NCBI GenBank assembly: GCA_036008685.1
Contig: DASYNF010000096.1
Location: forward strand, 1 to 64,000
Reading direction: 5' to 3'
Source: Actinomadura_C sp036008685
GTDB taxonomy: Bacteria; Actinomycetota; Actinomycetes; Streptosporangiales; Streptosporangiaceae
Length of the DNA: 64,000 bases
Part shown: positions 32,907-41,234 of the stretch, piece by piece
Layout: every line of letters starts with the position of its first letter
How positions within the stretch are numbered: position 1 is the first letter of the stretch
Notes under the pieces: model-generated
Seen by the model: only the letters and a program-made list of their open reading frames with translations
The model's database searches: none
What the model was told of the DNA's origin: nothing
Made by a program: the position numbers and the translations under genes

Positions 32907-33940
32907 TAGCCGCGGACGGGATCGAAGACGTTGCGCAACGGGAGTCCGTCGAGCCAGCGGCGGAGGTTGCCGGTGAAGACCTCGGTGATGCGGGCGTTCT
33001 CCTCCGCCACGGTGGCGGCGGAGTGAGGGGACACCAGCACGTTGTCCATCCCCCACAGCGGCGACTCCGGCGGGAGCGGCTCGGTGGCGAAGACGTCGAG
33101 GGCGGCTCCCCCGAGATGGCCGTCGCGCAGCACGGAGACCAGCGCCTCCTCGTCGATCACCGAGCCGCGCGCCATGTTCACGATCAGCGCTCCCTCGGGC
33201 AACAGCCGCAGCTCCGTCTCCCCGATCAGGCCCTTGGTCTCGGCGGTGAGGGGGACGGCGAGCACGAGGACATCGGTCCGCGGCAACGCCGAGGCCAGCT
33301 CCGTGTAGAGGAGATGGCGGCTCACCCCGGGCACGTCGTAGGAGCGCCCCGGACGCCCGGCTCCCCAGACCTCCACGCCCAAAGCCGAGAAGACCCGTGC
33401 GGTCTCCCGGCCGATGGCCCCGAGGCCCACGACGAGCGCGCGCCGGCCGGCCAGCGTACGGCTGGGATGCCGTTCCCATCGCCGGCCCTCCTGCCGCTTC
33501 CGCAGTCCGGGCAGGTCCTTGATGAAATGGAGTGCGCCCGCGACGGCGAACTCGGCCATCGGGACACCGTGCACGCCCGAGGCCGTGGTCACCACGGTGC
33601 CGGCCGGCAGGTCAGCGCGCGCGAGCTGTCCCGCCATCCCGGCGCTCGTCCCCTGGACCCAGCGGAGCCTCGGGCAGTTGTCGCTCATGGCCCCCGGCGC
33701 CCACCAGTCGAGGTCGAAGGCCACCTCCGCCCGTGCGAGCATCGCCTGCCACCGGCGGAGTTCCTCGCCCGCGAGCTCCCGGCGGCAGCCCTCGTGGTCG
33801 GCTTCGTAGCGGGGTACGGGCAGGAGCTCGGGAGCGTAGAGCACCCGGACCCGCGGGTCGACGGCCTCGATGGCCGCCACGTGCTCGGCTTCGAGCGGCG
33901 AGGCGATGAGGACCTCCACGTCCCCGGCGCTCCCGCTCAT
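32903..33940 (-). CDS. D-2-hydroxyacid dehydrogenase
   Basis: A 345-residue NAD(P)-dependent dehydrogenase of the D-isomer 2-hydroxyacid type. The nucleotide motif is VVGLGAIGRETARVF. The catalytic Arg is in NMARGSVIDEEAL, the Glu in FATEPLPPESPLW and the His in SPHSAATVAEENARI. ATG 33940 is chosen because residues before it are low-complexity and unlike the family. It is coupled to the VOC gene downstream by a 4-nt overlap. The substrate is unknown. Confidence 0.9.
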   Translation of the reverse strand: MSGSAGDVEVLIASPLEAEHVAAIEAVDPRVRVLYAPELLPVPRYEADHEGCRRELAGEELRRWQAMLARAEVAFDLDWWAPGAMSDNCPRLRWVQGTSAGMAGQLARADLPAGTVVTTASGVHGVPMAEFAVAGALHFIKDLPGLRKRQEGRRWERHPSRTLAGRRALVVGLGAIGRETARVFSALGVEVWGAGRPGRSYDVPGVSRHLLYTELASALPRTDVLVLAVPLTAETKGLIGETELRLLPEGALIVNMARGSVIDEEALVSVLRDGHLGGAALDVFATEPLPPESPLWGMDNVLVSPHSAATVAEENARITEVFTGNLRRWLDGLPLRNVFDPVRGY

Positions 33941-34122
33941 GTGGCCGCCCCCGCATCGGGGCGCCGCCCGCGATGACACCGGCCCGTTCTCCGGCCCACT
34001 CTCTCCTCCAGGACGACCAGCTCCTCCTCCACGGCGTGGCCGAGACCCGCCCGCGCCGCGATTGTCCACGGCGTGACGCACGTTAACATCGCACACATCG
34101 ATCAGCACAAGGAGGCGCCCTC

Positions 34123-34548
34123 GTGTCCGGAGCCCCACTTCCCCGCTTCCATCTCGCCATCCCGGTCGACGACCTCAGTGCCGCCCGCGCGTTCTACGGC
34201 GAGGCGCTCGGCTGCCCGCAAGGCCGCGAATCCGACTCGTGGATCGACTGGAACTTCCAGGGCCACCAGCTCGTGACCCACCTCGCTCCCCGGCCGTCCG
34301 GCGAGGCGAGCAACCCCGTGGACGACCACGACGTGCCGGTCCCCCACTTCGGCCTCCTGCTGACCGTGGAGGGGTTTCACGAGCTGGCCGAACGCCTGAA
34401 GGCGGCGGGCACCCGCTTCGTCATCGAGCCGTACCTGAGGTTCGCCGGGCAGGCCGGTGAGCAGTGGACCATGTTCCTCCGGGACCCGGCCGGCAACGCC
34501 CTGGAGTTCAAGGCGTTCGCGGACGACGCCCAGGTCTTCGCCCGCTGA
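34123..34548 (+). CDS. VOC-family (glyoxalase/dioxygenase-like) protein
   Basis: A 141-residue VOC protein with FHLAIPVDDLSAARAFYGEALGC at the start and MFLRDPAGNALEFKAF at the end, the two halves of a beta-alpha-beta-beta-beta module pair. The central HQLVTH could supply a metal-binding His. It resembles the family annotated as glyoxalase/bleomycin resistance/dioxygenase; which activity cannot be told. It starts at GTG 34123 and converges on the GH4 gene. Confidence 0.88.
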   Translation: MSGAPLPRFHLAIPVDDLSAARAFYGEALGCPQGRESDSWIDWNFQGHQLVTHLAPRPSGEASNPVDDHDVPVPHFGLLLTVEGFHELAERLKAAGTRFVIEPYLRFAGQAGEQWTMFLRDPAGNALEFKAFADDAQVFAR

Positions 34549-34573
34549 CCGGCGGGCCCTGTGGCCCGGCGGC

Positions 34574-35851
34574 TCAGGGCCTGGGGGCCCAGGGGAGGTG
34601 GGGCCGGTTGGCGTCGACGAGCCTGCGGGCCAGCTCACCCGCGAGGCCGGCCTGGCCGACGAGCGGGTGGGCGAGCAGCGCGTCGGCCACCCGGTCCACT
34701 CCCCCGTGCGACGCCGCCTCCAGCGCCAGCTCCTCATAGGCGGAGACGTGGGCCACCAGGCCGGCGAACAGCGGCTCCAGCGTTGGTACGGGCAGCGCCA
34801 CCGCGCCCGTCGGCGAGACCGTGGCCGGCACCTCGATCACGGCCGCACGGGACAGGAACGGCAGTCTGCCCTCATTGCGCAGGTTCACGACCTGCACCTC
34901 GGCGGCACCGGTCCCGGTCCCGGCGAGGCGGGCGATGAGGTCCACCGCCGCCTCGGAGTAGAACGCGCCGCCGCGCTTCTCCAGCAGCTCGGGCTTGGTG
35001 TCCACGGACGGGTCGGCGTAGAGGTCGAGGAGGGTGTTCTCGATGGCGCTGACCGCGGCGGCCCGCGAGGGGCTCTCCCGTTGTTCTCGTACGACCTGAT
35101 CGTGGTCGTAGAAGTAGCGCAGATAGTAGGAAGGAACGACGCCGAGCCGGCGGATCAGCGCGGCCGGGGTTCCGGCCTCGGCGGCGATCTCCTCCCCGTG
35201 CGCGGCGATCAGCTCCGGCAGGACGTCGCGCCCGTCGCCGTCGAGATGGACCGACCGCTCCCAGGTGAGGTGGTTGAGGCCGGCATGTCCCAGGCTGATC
35301 CGGTCCGGTGAGACGCCGAGCAGGGCCGCGAAGCGGCGCTGGAAGCCGATCGCGACGTTGCAGAGCCCGATGGCGGGGTGTCCGGCGTCCAGCAGGGCCC
35401 GGGTCACGATGCCGACCGGGTTGGTGAAGTTGACGATCCAGGCTCCCGGGGCCACCTCCGCCACCCGGCGGGCGATGTCGAGCACGACCGGGACGGTGCG
35501 CAGGGCCTTGGCCAGCCCGCCGGCCCCTGTGGTCTCCTGGCCGACGCAGCCGCACTCCAGCGGCAACGTCTCGTCCACGGCCCGGGCCGCCTGACCGCCG
35601 ACGCGGAGCTGCAGGAGCACGACGTCGGCGCCGGCGGCCCCCTCCTCCACCACCGAGGTCGTACGGACGGCCGCGTGGTGGCCCGCCCGGGCGAGCATCC
35701 TCGCGGCCATCCCGCCGACGAGCTCCAGCCGGCGCGGGTCCGGGTCGACGAGAACGACCTCCGACAGCGGCAGGACGTCGCGCATGCGCGCGAAGCCGTC
35801 GATGAGCTCCGGCGTGTAGGTGGAGCCGCCTCCGACGACCGCGAGCCTCAC
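34574..35851 (-). CDS. GH4 family glycosidase (6-phospho-beta-glucosidase-like)
   Basis: A 425-residue NAD+- and Mn2+-dependent GH4 hydrolase. The Rossmann motif VVGGGSTYTPEL starts at residue 5, and the metal-binding Cys is in GLCNVAIGFQ with a His in GLNHLTWER. The NFTNPVGIVT and GQETTGAGGLAKALRT segments are typical. It is the last gene of the sugar ABC operon; its GTG start overlaps the upstream permease stop (GTGA). Because the transporter is an ABC system rather than a PTS, a kinase or a non-phosphorylated substrate would be needed; family members vary. Confidence 0.9.
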   Translation of the reverse strand: MRLAVVGGGSTYTPELIDGFARMRDVLPLSEVVLVDPDPRRLELVGGMAARMLARAGHHAAVRTTSVVEEGAAGADVVLLQLRVGGQAARAVDETLPLECGCVGQETTGAGGLAKALRTVPVVLDIARRVAEVAPGAWIVNFTNPVGIVTRALLDAGHPAIGLCNVAIGFQRRFAALLGVSPDRISLGHAGLNHLTWERSVHLDGDGRDVLPELIAAHGEEIAAEAGTPAALIRRLGVVPSYYLRYFYDHDQVVREQRESPSRAAAVSAIENTLLDLYADPSVDTKPELLEKRGGAFYSEAAVDLIARLAGTGTGAAEVQVVNLRNEGRLPFLSRAAVIEVPATVSPTGAVALPVPTLEPLFAGLVAHVSAYEELALEAASHGGVDRVADALLAHPLVGQAGLAGELARRLVDANRPHLPWAPRP

Positions 35852-36771
35852 TTGACGGCCCCGGCGGTCAGGCCCGCCTGGATCTGCCGCTGGAAGACGA
35901 TGTAGACGATGACCACCGGGATGATCGCCATGCTGAGCGCGGCGAACAGGCCCGGCCAGTCGGCCTGGTAGCCGGCGTTGGTGGAGATCTCGGCGATGCC
36001 CTGGGTCAGCACCCATTTGTCCTGGGCGTCGCCGGGCATCAGCACGATCGGCAGCAGGTACTGATTCCACTGGCCGATCACGTTGAAGATCGTGATGGAG
36101 ATGAGGCCCGGCCGGGCCATCGGCATCATGATCTGGAAGAACGTCCTGAAGTGCCCGCAGCCGTCGATCGCCGCCGCCTCGGCGACCGAGGTGGGGAGTG
36201 TCTTGAAGAACGCCGACAGGAAGAACACGGTGAACGGCAGCGAATAGGCGATGTAGACGAGGATGAGGCCCTGGTAGGTGCCGAGCATGCCGAGGTTGCG
36301 GACCACGAAGAACAGCGGCACGAGGGCCAGGAAGACCGGGAAGGTCATCCCGGACACGAACATGAAGTAGACGGCCCGGTTGCCGGGGAAGGTGAAGCGC
36401 GCCAGCACATAGGCGGCCATCGAGCCGAGCACCATGGTGCCGAACGTGCTGAAGCCGACCACGACGACGGTGTTGAGCATGTAGCGCCCGATGTGCGCCT
36501 TGGCCCAGGCGCGGCCCCAGCTGTCGACGCGCAGCGCGCCGGGCAGCGCCCAGGGATCACCGAAGATCTCGGAATTGGTCTTGAAGGACGCGACGAAGGT
36601 CCACACCAACGGCACGATCACCAGTAGTGCCCAGATGAACAGGGCGGCATGGGACAGGCCGAGGAAGACGTCCCGGCGCTCCCGCTTCGCGCCCCGGCCG
36701 CGGCGTGCCGCGGCGCGGGTCCGCTCCCCGTCGGCCTCCGGGCCCGGCAGGATGGTGTTCTGGCTCGTCAT
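35848..36771 (-). CDS. ngcG: Sugar ABC transporter permease (MalG-type)
   Basis: A 307-residue inner-membrane permease with six predicted helices and the EAA loop (ATGs at SVAEAAAIDGCGHFRTFFQIMMPMARPGL). The N-terminus is long and basic. ATG 36771 lies 9 nt after the stop of the partner permease, with GGACGGG between. It forms a heterodimer with the adjacent MalF-type protein. The ngcG name rests on the similarity of the cluster to NgcEFG and is tentative. No dedicated ATPase lies in this operon, so a shared MsiK-type ATPase is expected. Confidence 0.85.
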   Translation of the reverse strand: MTSQNTILPGPEADGERTRAAARRGRGAKRERRDVFLGLSHAALFIWALLVIVPLVWTFVASFKTNSEIFGDPWALPGALRVDSWGRAWAKAHIGRYMLNTVVVVGFSTFGTMVLGSMAAYVLARFTFPGNRAVYFMFVSGMTFPVFLALVPLFFVVRNLGMLGTYQGLILVYIAYSLPFTVFFLSAFFKTLPTSVAEAAAIDGCGHFRTFFQIMMPMARPGLISITIFNVIGQWNQYLLPIVLMPGDAQDKWVLTQGIAEISTNAGYQADWPGLFAALSMAIIPVVIVYIVFQRQIQAGLTAGAVK

Positions 36772-36782
36772 GTCACCCGTCC

Positions 36783-37694
36783 TCAAAACTCGATGCGTTC
36801 ACGCCGGGTGACGCGCAAGGTCAGTGCGGCGAAGGTGATGGTCATGAAGAACAGCGCCACGCCCATGGCGGAGGCGTAGCCGAACTTGGAGTAGGTGAAC
36901 GCGTTGCGCCAGGTCTCCAGCGCGAGCACGGTCGTGGCGCTGTTGGGGCCGCCGCGGTCGACCGACAGCACCTGCACGATCGCGAAGCAGTCGAACGCCA
37001 TGATCCCGAGGTAGACCCAGCCGACCTGCAGCGTGTCCCACAGCAGCGGGAGGGTGATCCGGAAGAAGACCTGGAACCTGCCCGCGCCGTCCAGCGCCGC
37101 GGCCTCGAAGATGTCCTTGGGGATGGAGGACATCCCCGCGGAGAACAGCACGACGTAGAACCCGACGGCCTGCCACACGAGCACCCCGATGATCGACCAG
37201 AGCGCCAGCCTCGGCTCGGTGAGCCAGCCGACCGGCTCGATGCCGACCTTGCCGAGCAGCCCGTTGAGGGCACCCGACCGGTCCGGGCGGTAGACGGCCT
37301 GGAAGAGCACACCGACCACGGCCATCGCGAGGACCTGCGGAAGGAAGAACACGACCTTGTAGAGGCCCGCCCCGCGTACACCGGACATGGCCGAGCCACC
37401 GGCCCCGCCGCCGATGTTGAGCAGGAAGGAGAAGAAGAGGGCTATGACGATGGTCGCCAGCGGCAGGGCAAGCAGGATGACGCCGTGGTTGCGGACCGCG
37501 TGCCAGAAGGCGTCGTCGTCCAGCAGGCGGCCGAAGTTGTCCAGCCCGATGAACTGCGGCGTCCCCGAGATGCCTCGCCAGTTGGTCAGCGCGATGTAGA
37601 ACGCCTGCGCGTACGGCCCGATGACGAAGACCGCATAGAGGATCACCGGGGCGGCCAGCATCCCCACGATGAACCGGTACTTGCCCTGCCGCAT
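36783..37694 (-). CDS. ngcF: Sugar ABC transporter permease (MalF-type)
   Basis: A 303-residue permease with six helices and the EAA loop IPKDIFEAAALDGAGRFQVFFRITLPLL at about 205-232. The first helix (VGMLAAPVILYAVFVIGPYAQAFYIAL) has the usual MalF-type periplasmic approach TNWRGIS. It lies between the binding-protein gene and the second permease on the same strand. The name is tentative. Confidence 0.85.
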   Translation of the reverse strand: MRQGKYRFIVGMLAAPVILYAVFVIGPYAQAFYIALTNWRGISGTPQFIGLDNFGRLLDDDAFWHAVRNHGVILLALPLATIVIALFFSFLLNIGGGAGGSAMSGVRGAGLYKVVFFLPQVLAMAVVGVLFQAVYRPDRSGALNGLLGKVGIEPVGWLTEPRLALWSIIGVLVWQAVGFYVVLFSAGMSSIPKDIFEAAALDGAGRFQVFFRITLPLLWDTLQVGWVYLGIMAFDCFAIVQVLSVDRGGPNSATTVLALETWRNAFTYSKFGYASAMGVALFFMTITFAALTLRVTRRERIEF

Positions 37695-37727
37695 GTCAGT
37701 CAGCTCCGTGTTCGCTCGTCGGGGATG

Positions 37728-39176
37728 TCAGGAGCTCCGCTGCTGCTTCTTGACGGAGGAGTCCTTCTTCACCGAGTCCGCCTTCTTCTGCATGCTGGCG
37801 CAGAACTGGTCGGCGGTGATGCGCCCGAACATGAGCTCGTTGGTCTGGGTGCGCAGTTCGGTCTCGAGCTCCTTGTACCACTCCTCGAAGAAGCTCTTGG
37901 TGACCACGTTGCTGTCACCGGCCGCCTTGCGCGCCGCGAGGACGCTCTGGTTGCCCGGTGTCAGCTGCAGGCCCTCGACGGCGCCCGCGACGACCGGGAT
38001 GTTGCCGCTCTTCTCGTAGAAGCCCTTCGCGCCCTCCTTGGAGAGCATGATGCGCAGGTACTCCATGGCCCCGGCGGTGTTCTTGCCCTTCGCGGCGACG
38101 AAATAGGCCTCGCCGGCGGAGGTCCGGATGGCCTCGTAGGGCATCTTGTCGGAGGCGGTGAGGCTGGGCGTCGGGGCGACCGCGTATTCGAACCCCTTGG
38201 GCGTCTGCTTGGCCTGCTCGTTCTCGAGCCAGGAGCCGGACGGATAGAACGCGATCTTGCCCTCGTTCTGCTGGGTCTGGACCTCTGTGTGCATCAGCCC
38301 GAGATAGCTCTTGTCCATGTACAGCTTGCCGATCTCGGCCCACGCCGCGGCCGACTGCTTCACGGCGTCGGCGGTCCACGCGCCGTCGGCCAGGTTGTCG
38401 ATGTTGACCAGGATCTCGTTTCCGGCCAGCTTGGCGGCGGAGATCAGGATCATCCAGTACTGGTAGTAGGCGGCGTTCTTGCCCGCGTAGGCGTACGGCG
38501 TGATCCCCTTGGCCTTGATCTTCTCGCAGACCGCCTTGAACTCGTCGAAGGTCTTCGGCGCCGTCCACCCCTCCTTCTGGAAGAGCTTGGCGTCGTACCA
38601 GAGTCCGTAGCTCGAGGCGACGTACATCATCTGGTAGGGCTTACCGTCGATCAGCCCGGCCTCGACCGCCCCGGGGATGAGCAGGTCCCGGACCTTCTTG
38701 GCCGGGTCGTCGATGGAGGGCGCGTCGAAGAGCGGCGTGAGGTCGAGCAGCTGTCCCTCGGCGACCAGGGCACCGGCGTCCATGAGGTCGCTGCCCGCGT
38801 TGGACACCATGTCCGGCGGGTTGCCGCCGACGAGGCGCGGACGGACCGTCTTGCCGATCTCCTGGATGCCGGTGTGCTTGATCTTGGCCTGCGGGAACTT
38901 CTTGTGGTAGGCGGGCTCATGGACCTGGGTGGCGTAGCCGTCCCCGAGGCCCCCCTTGAAGATGATCACCTCGAGCGGCGCGGACGCCTGCACGCCGAAG
39001 GGGTTGACCGGGTCCTTGCCCGCCTTCACGGCGTTGCTCTTGGTGTCGCCACCGCCGCTGGTGGCGCAGGCGCCCAGCATCGTGACGCCGGGCCCGGCGA
39101 TGAGCGCGGTCATGCCGATGCGCCGGAGCATCTGCCGGCGGCTGAGGTCGGCGGACCGGGTCGGAGAGTCGGCCAT
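37728..39176 (-). CDS. ngcE: Sugar-binding lipoprotein, NgcE-like
   Basis: A 482-residue extracellular solute-binding protein. The N-terminus has RRQMLRRIGMTAL followed by a hydrophobic stretch and lipobox LGAC, a twin-arginine-style lipoprotein signal. The mature part (YATQVHEPAYHKKFPQAKIKHTGIQEI, MYVASSYGLWYDAKLF, SWLENEQAKQTPKGF) resembles the NgcE family, binding N-acetylglucosamine or chitobiose in Streptomyces. ATG 39176 follows AGGAGA. The specificity is inferred from family resemblance; the GH4 partner suggests another beta-glucoside is possible. Confidence 0.82.
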   Translation of the reverse strand: MADSPTRSADLSRRQMLRRIGMTALIAGPGVTMLGACATSGGGDTKSNAVKAGKDPVNPFGVQASAPLEVIIFKGGLGDGYATQVHEPAYHKKFPQAKIKHTGIQEIGKTVRPRLVGGNPPDMVSNAGSDLMDAGALVAEGQLLDLTPLFDAPSIDDPAKKVRDLLIPGAVEAGLIDGKPYQMMYVASSYGLWYDAKLFQKEGWTAPKTFDEFKAVCEKIKAKGITPYAYAGKNAAYYQYWMILISAAKLAGNEILVNIDNLADGAWTADAVKQSAAAWAEIGKLYMDKSYLGLMHTEVQTQQNEGKIAFYPSGSWLENEQAKQTPKGFEYAVAPTPSLTASDKMPYEAIRTSAGEAYFVAAKGKNTAGAMEYLRIMLSKEGAKGFYEKSGNIPVVAGAVEGLQLTPGNQSVLAARKAAGDSNVVTKSFFEEWYKELETELRTQTNELMFGRITADQFCASMQKKADSVKKDSSVKKQQRSS

Positions 39177-39760
39177 GGGTGTCTCCTGAGGGTGAGGGGT
39201 TGCTGCGGAGGGACCTGCCAGGTCGTCACGGGCCATGCTTCGACCACGCTGGAGGAGTGCGCGACGTCGGCTGGGTCACCAGCACAGTCCTCCCTTACCC
39301 GATCATGACAGCCAACAGTTAAGAAACTGTCCTAATGAACCGCGCGCGGCGTCAAGACCATGCGCCGTAGTCGAAACCAAGCCGTGATGCGCCCGCCACG
39401 CGAACGGGCGGCCGCCGGAGGCCGGGCCGGCGGTCACGCCCTGTCGGGGTCACCGCGACGGCCTGCGGGAACGCCACCACGGCACCGGCCGAACCGGCGG
39501 CACACGGGACGGTCGCGGCTCCGCGGTGGCGGGCCGGCCGGCCGGAGCGGGGACGGGCCGGAAAAGCACTCGAGCGCCCGTGGCGGAGACCAGGCGCGTG
39601 ATCATGGGGACAACGTACTCGCCGGGCGGCCGCCCCGCCGCCCGATCGCGGATGGAGCGAAGGGCGGGTGCCCGTCCGGGCCGTCGGCGGCCCGGCATGT
39701 CGGTGCCGGGGACCTTGGCGCTGTAAGTTCGCTTTTGGAGATCGTGGAGAGGGGAGCACT
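39177..39760. other. Non-coding gap upstream of the NgcE-like operon
   Basis: Apart from the operator-like site at 39315-39336 I see no supported gene here. Open frames on both strands run through the GC-rich part (39360-39700), but they are Arg/Pro/Gly-rich, lack domains and have no good ribosome-binding sites. The segment should hold the minus-strand promoter of ngcEFG and the plus-strand promoter of the oxidoreductase. Confidence 0.6.
39315..39336. promoter_or_regulatory. ROK-type operator-like site
   Basis: The site contains a perfect inverted repeat ACAGTT-AAGA-AACTGT (39315-39330). Shifted by two bases, 39317-39336 resembles the AGTTAGGAAACTTTCCTAAC-like sites of actinobacterial ROK sugar regulators, with about three mismatches. 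It lies 140 nt upstream of the NgcE-like gene in a locally AT-richer patch. No ROK gene is in the window. Confidence 0.55.
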
Positions 39761-40672
39761 GTGCTCATCGGGTTCGCCGTGCCCATGTCGGGATCGTGGG
39801 CCACGCCCGCCAACCAGGTCCGGATCGCCCAGCGCGCCGAAGAACTCGGCTACCACTCGCTGTGGACCCTGCAACGGCTGCTCAACCCCGCGGATTCGAC
39901 CGACATGACCTATCGGAATGTGCCGGATCCGCTCATCACCCTGTCCTACCTCGCCGCGCACACCTCTCGGGTACGGCTTGGTGTGGCGGTGCTCAACATG
40001 CCCTTCTTCCCGCCGCCGCTGCTGGCCAAGCAGGCGGTGAGCCTCGACCACGTCTCCGGGGGCCGGCTGGACCTCGGGCTCGGCCTCGGCTGGATGCGCG
40101 AGGAGTTCACCGCCGTGGGGGTGCCGTACGAGCGCCGGGGCGCCCGCGCGGAGGAGTTCCTGGCCGTGCTCGAGGAACTGTGGACCTCCGAGGTCCCGGA
40201 GTTCCACGGCGAGTTCTACGAGCTCCCGCCGGTCCGCTTCGATCCCAAGCCTCTGCAGAAGCCGCGGCCGCCGATCCTGCTCGGCGGCACGTCCGAGCCG
40301 GCGCTCCGCCGGGCCGGGCGGCTCTCCGACGGCTGGATCAGCTCGAGCCGGGCCGACCTGCACCGCATCGGCCAGTCGATCGAGATCGTCCGGGAGGCGG
40401 CCCGCGCGGCCGGCCGGGATCCCGGGGCACTGCGGTTCGTCTGCCGTGGGGTGGTGCGGGTCCGTCCTCAGGCGGGCCCGGACCGGCGGCCGCTGACCGG
40501 AACCCTGGAGGAGATCCGCTCCGACTTCGGCGCGCTGGAGGCGCAGGGCGTCACCGAGCTCTTCGTCGACCTGAACTTCGATCCCGAGATCGGTCACCCG
40601 GACGCCGATCCCGGCGAATCGATGCGGCGGGCCGAGGACGCCCTGGTGGCTCTCGCCCCTGAGCGTTCCTGA
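39761..40672 (+). CDS. LLM-class F420/flavin-dependent oxidoreductase
   Basis: A 303-residue luciferase-like TIM-barrel protein. It has RAEELGYHSLWT, VLNMPFFPPPLLAKQAVSLDHVSGGRLDLGLGLGWM and KPRPPILLGGTSEPALRRAGRLSDGWI, typical of the probable F420-dependent subfamily. GTG 39761 follows GAGAGGGGAG. The cofactor (F420 or FMN) and substrate are not defined. It converges on the Lrp gene. Confidence 0.9.
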   Translation: MLIGFAVPMSGSWATPANQVRIAQRAEELGYHSLWTLQRLLNPADSTDMTYRNVPDPLITLSYLAAHTSRVRLGVAVLNMPFFPPPLLAKQAVSLDHVSGGRLDLGLGLGWMREEFTAVGVPYERRGARAEEFLAVLEELWTSEVPEFHGEFYELPPVRFDPKPLQKPRPPILLGGTSEPALRRAGRLSDGWISSSRADLHRIGQSIEIVREAARAAGRDPGALRFVCRGVVRVRPQAGPDRRPLTGTLEEIRSDFGALEAQGVTELFVDLNFDPEIGHPDADPGESMRRAEDALVALAPERS

Positions 40673-40723
40673 TCCCCGGCCCCCTCCGCTCCCCGCCGGC
40701 CCCACCGGCGGGAGATGGCGGCC

Positions 40724-41170
40724 TCAGACCTGTGGAGGGCGGCTCTCGTAGGGCGTGCTCAAGACGACGGTGGTGCGGGTGGCGACGTTGGCCGCGGCAC
40801 GGATCTGCTGGAGCAGGTCCTCCAGCGCACCCGGAGAGGCCACCCGTACCTTGAGGATGTAGCTCTCCTCCCCCGCGACGGAATGGCACGCCTCGATGGC
40901 GCTGAGGTGGGCGAGCAGTTGCGGGGCCTCGTCCGGGGCGGCCGGGTCGATCGGCTTGATGGACACGAAGGCGGTCAGCGGCAGGCCGATCTCCTCGGGG
41001 TCGAGGATCGCCGTGAACCCGCGGATCGCGCCGCGCTTCTCCAGCCTGCGGACCCGCTGGTGCACGGCCGAGACCGACAGCCCCGTCTCCTTCGCCAGAT
41101 CGGTGAAGCTCATGCGCCCGTCCTGGGCCAGCAGCACCATGATCTGACGATCGATCTCCTCCACGAGCAC
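40724..41170 (-). CDS. Lrp/AsnC-family transcriptional regulator
   Basis: A 148-residue regulator: an N-terminal winged helix (IDRQIMVLLAQDGRMSFTDLAKETGLSVSAVHQRVRRLEKRG) and a C-terminal RAM ligand-binding domain (ACHSVAGEESYILKVRVASPGALEDLL). GTG 41170 is the likely start; GTG 41164 is also possible. It is not divergent from an obvious amino-acid gene, and its target is unknown. Confidence 0.92.
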   Translation of the reverse strand: MLVEEIDRQIMVLLAQDGRMSFTDLAKETGLSVSAVHQRVRRLEKRGAIRGFTAILDPEEIGLPLTAFVSIKPIDPAAPDEAPQLLAHLSAIEACHSVAGEESYILKVRVASPGALEDLLQQIRAAANVATRTTVVLSTPYESRPPQV

Positions 41171-41234
41171 GAACCTACAACCCCCCACCGGACGCGTGGA
41201 CCGTACCGGCTCCGAGCCACCCTGCGACGGCCGG

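Noticed and set aside
36705..39308. An 867-codon plus-strand frame opposite the NgcEFG-like genes
   Set aside because: The minus-strand genes have membrane helices, a lipobox and family motifs; the antisense frame is only His/Asp/Gly/Val-rich composition.
39352..39813. Open frames in the gap upstream of the LLM-class oxidoreductase
   Set aside because: Arg/Pro/Gly-rich translations on both strands without ribosome-binding sites or domains; probably non-coding.
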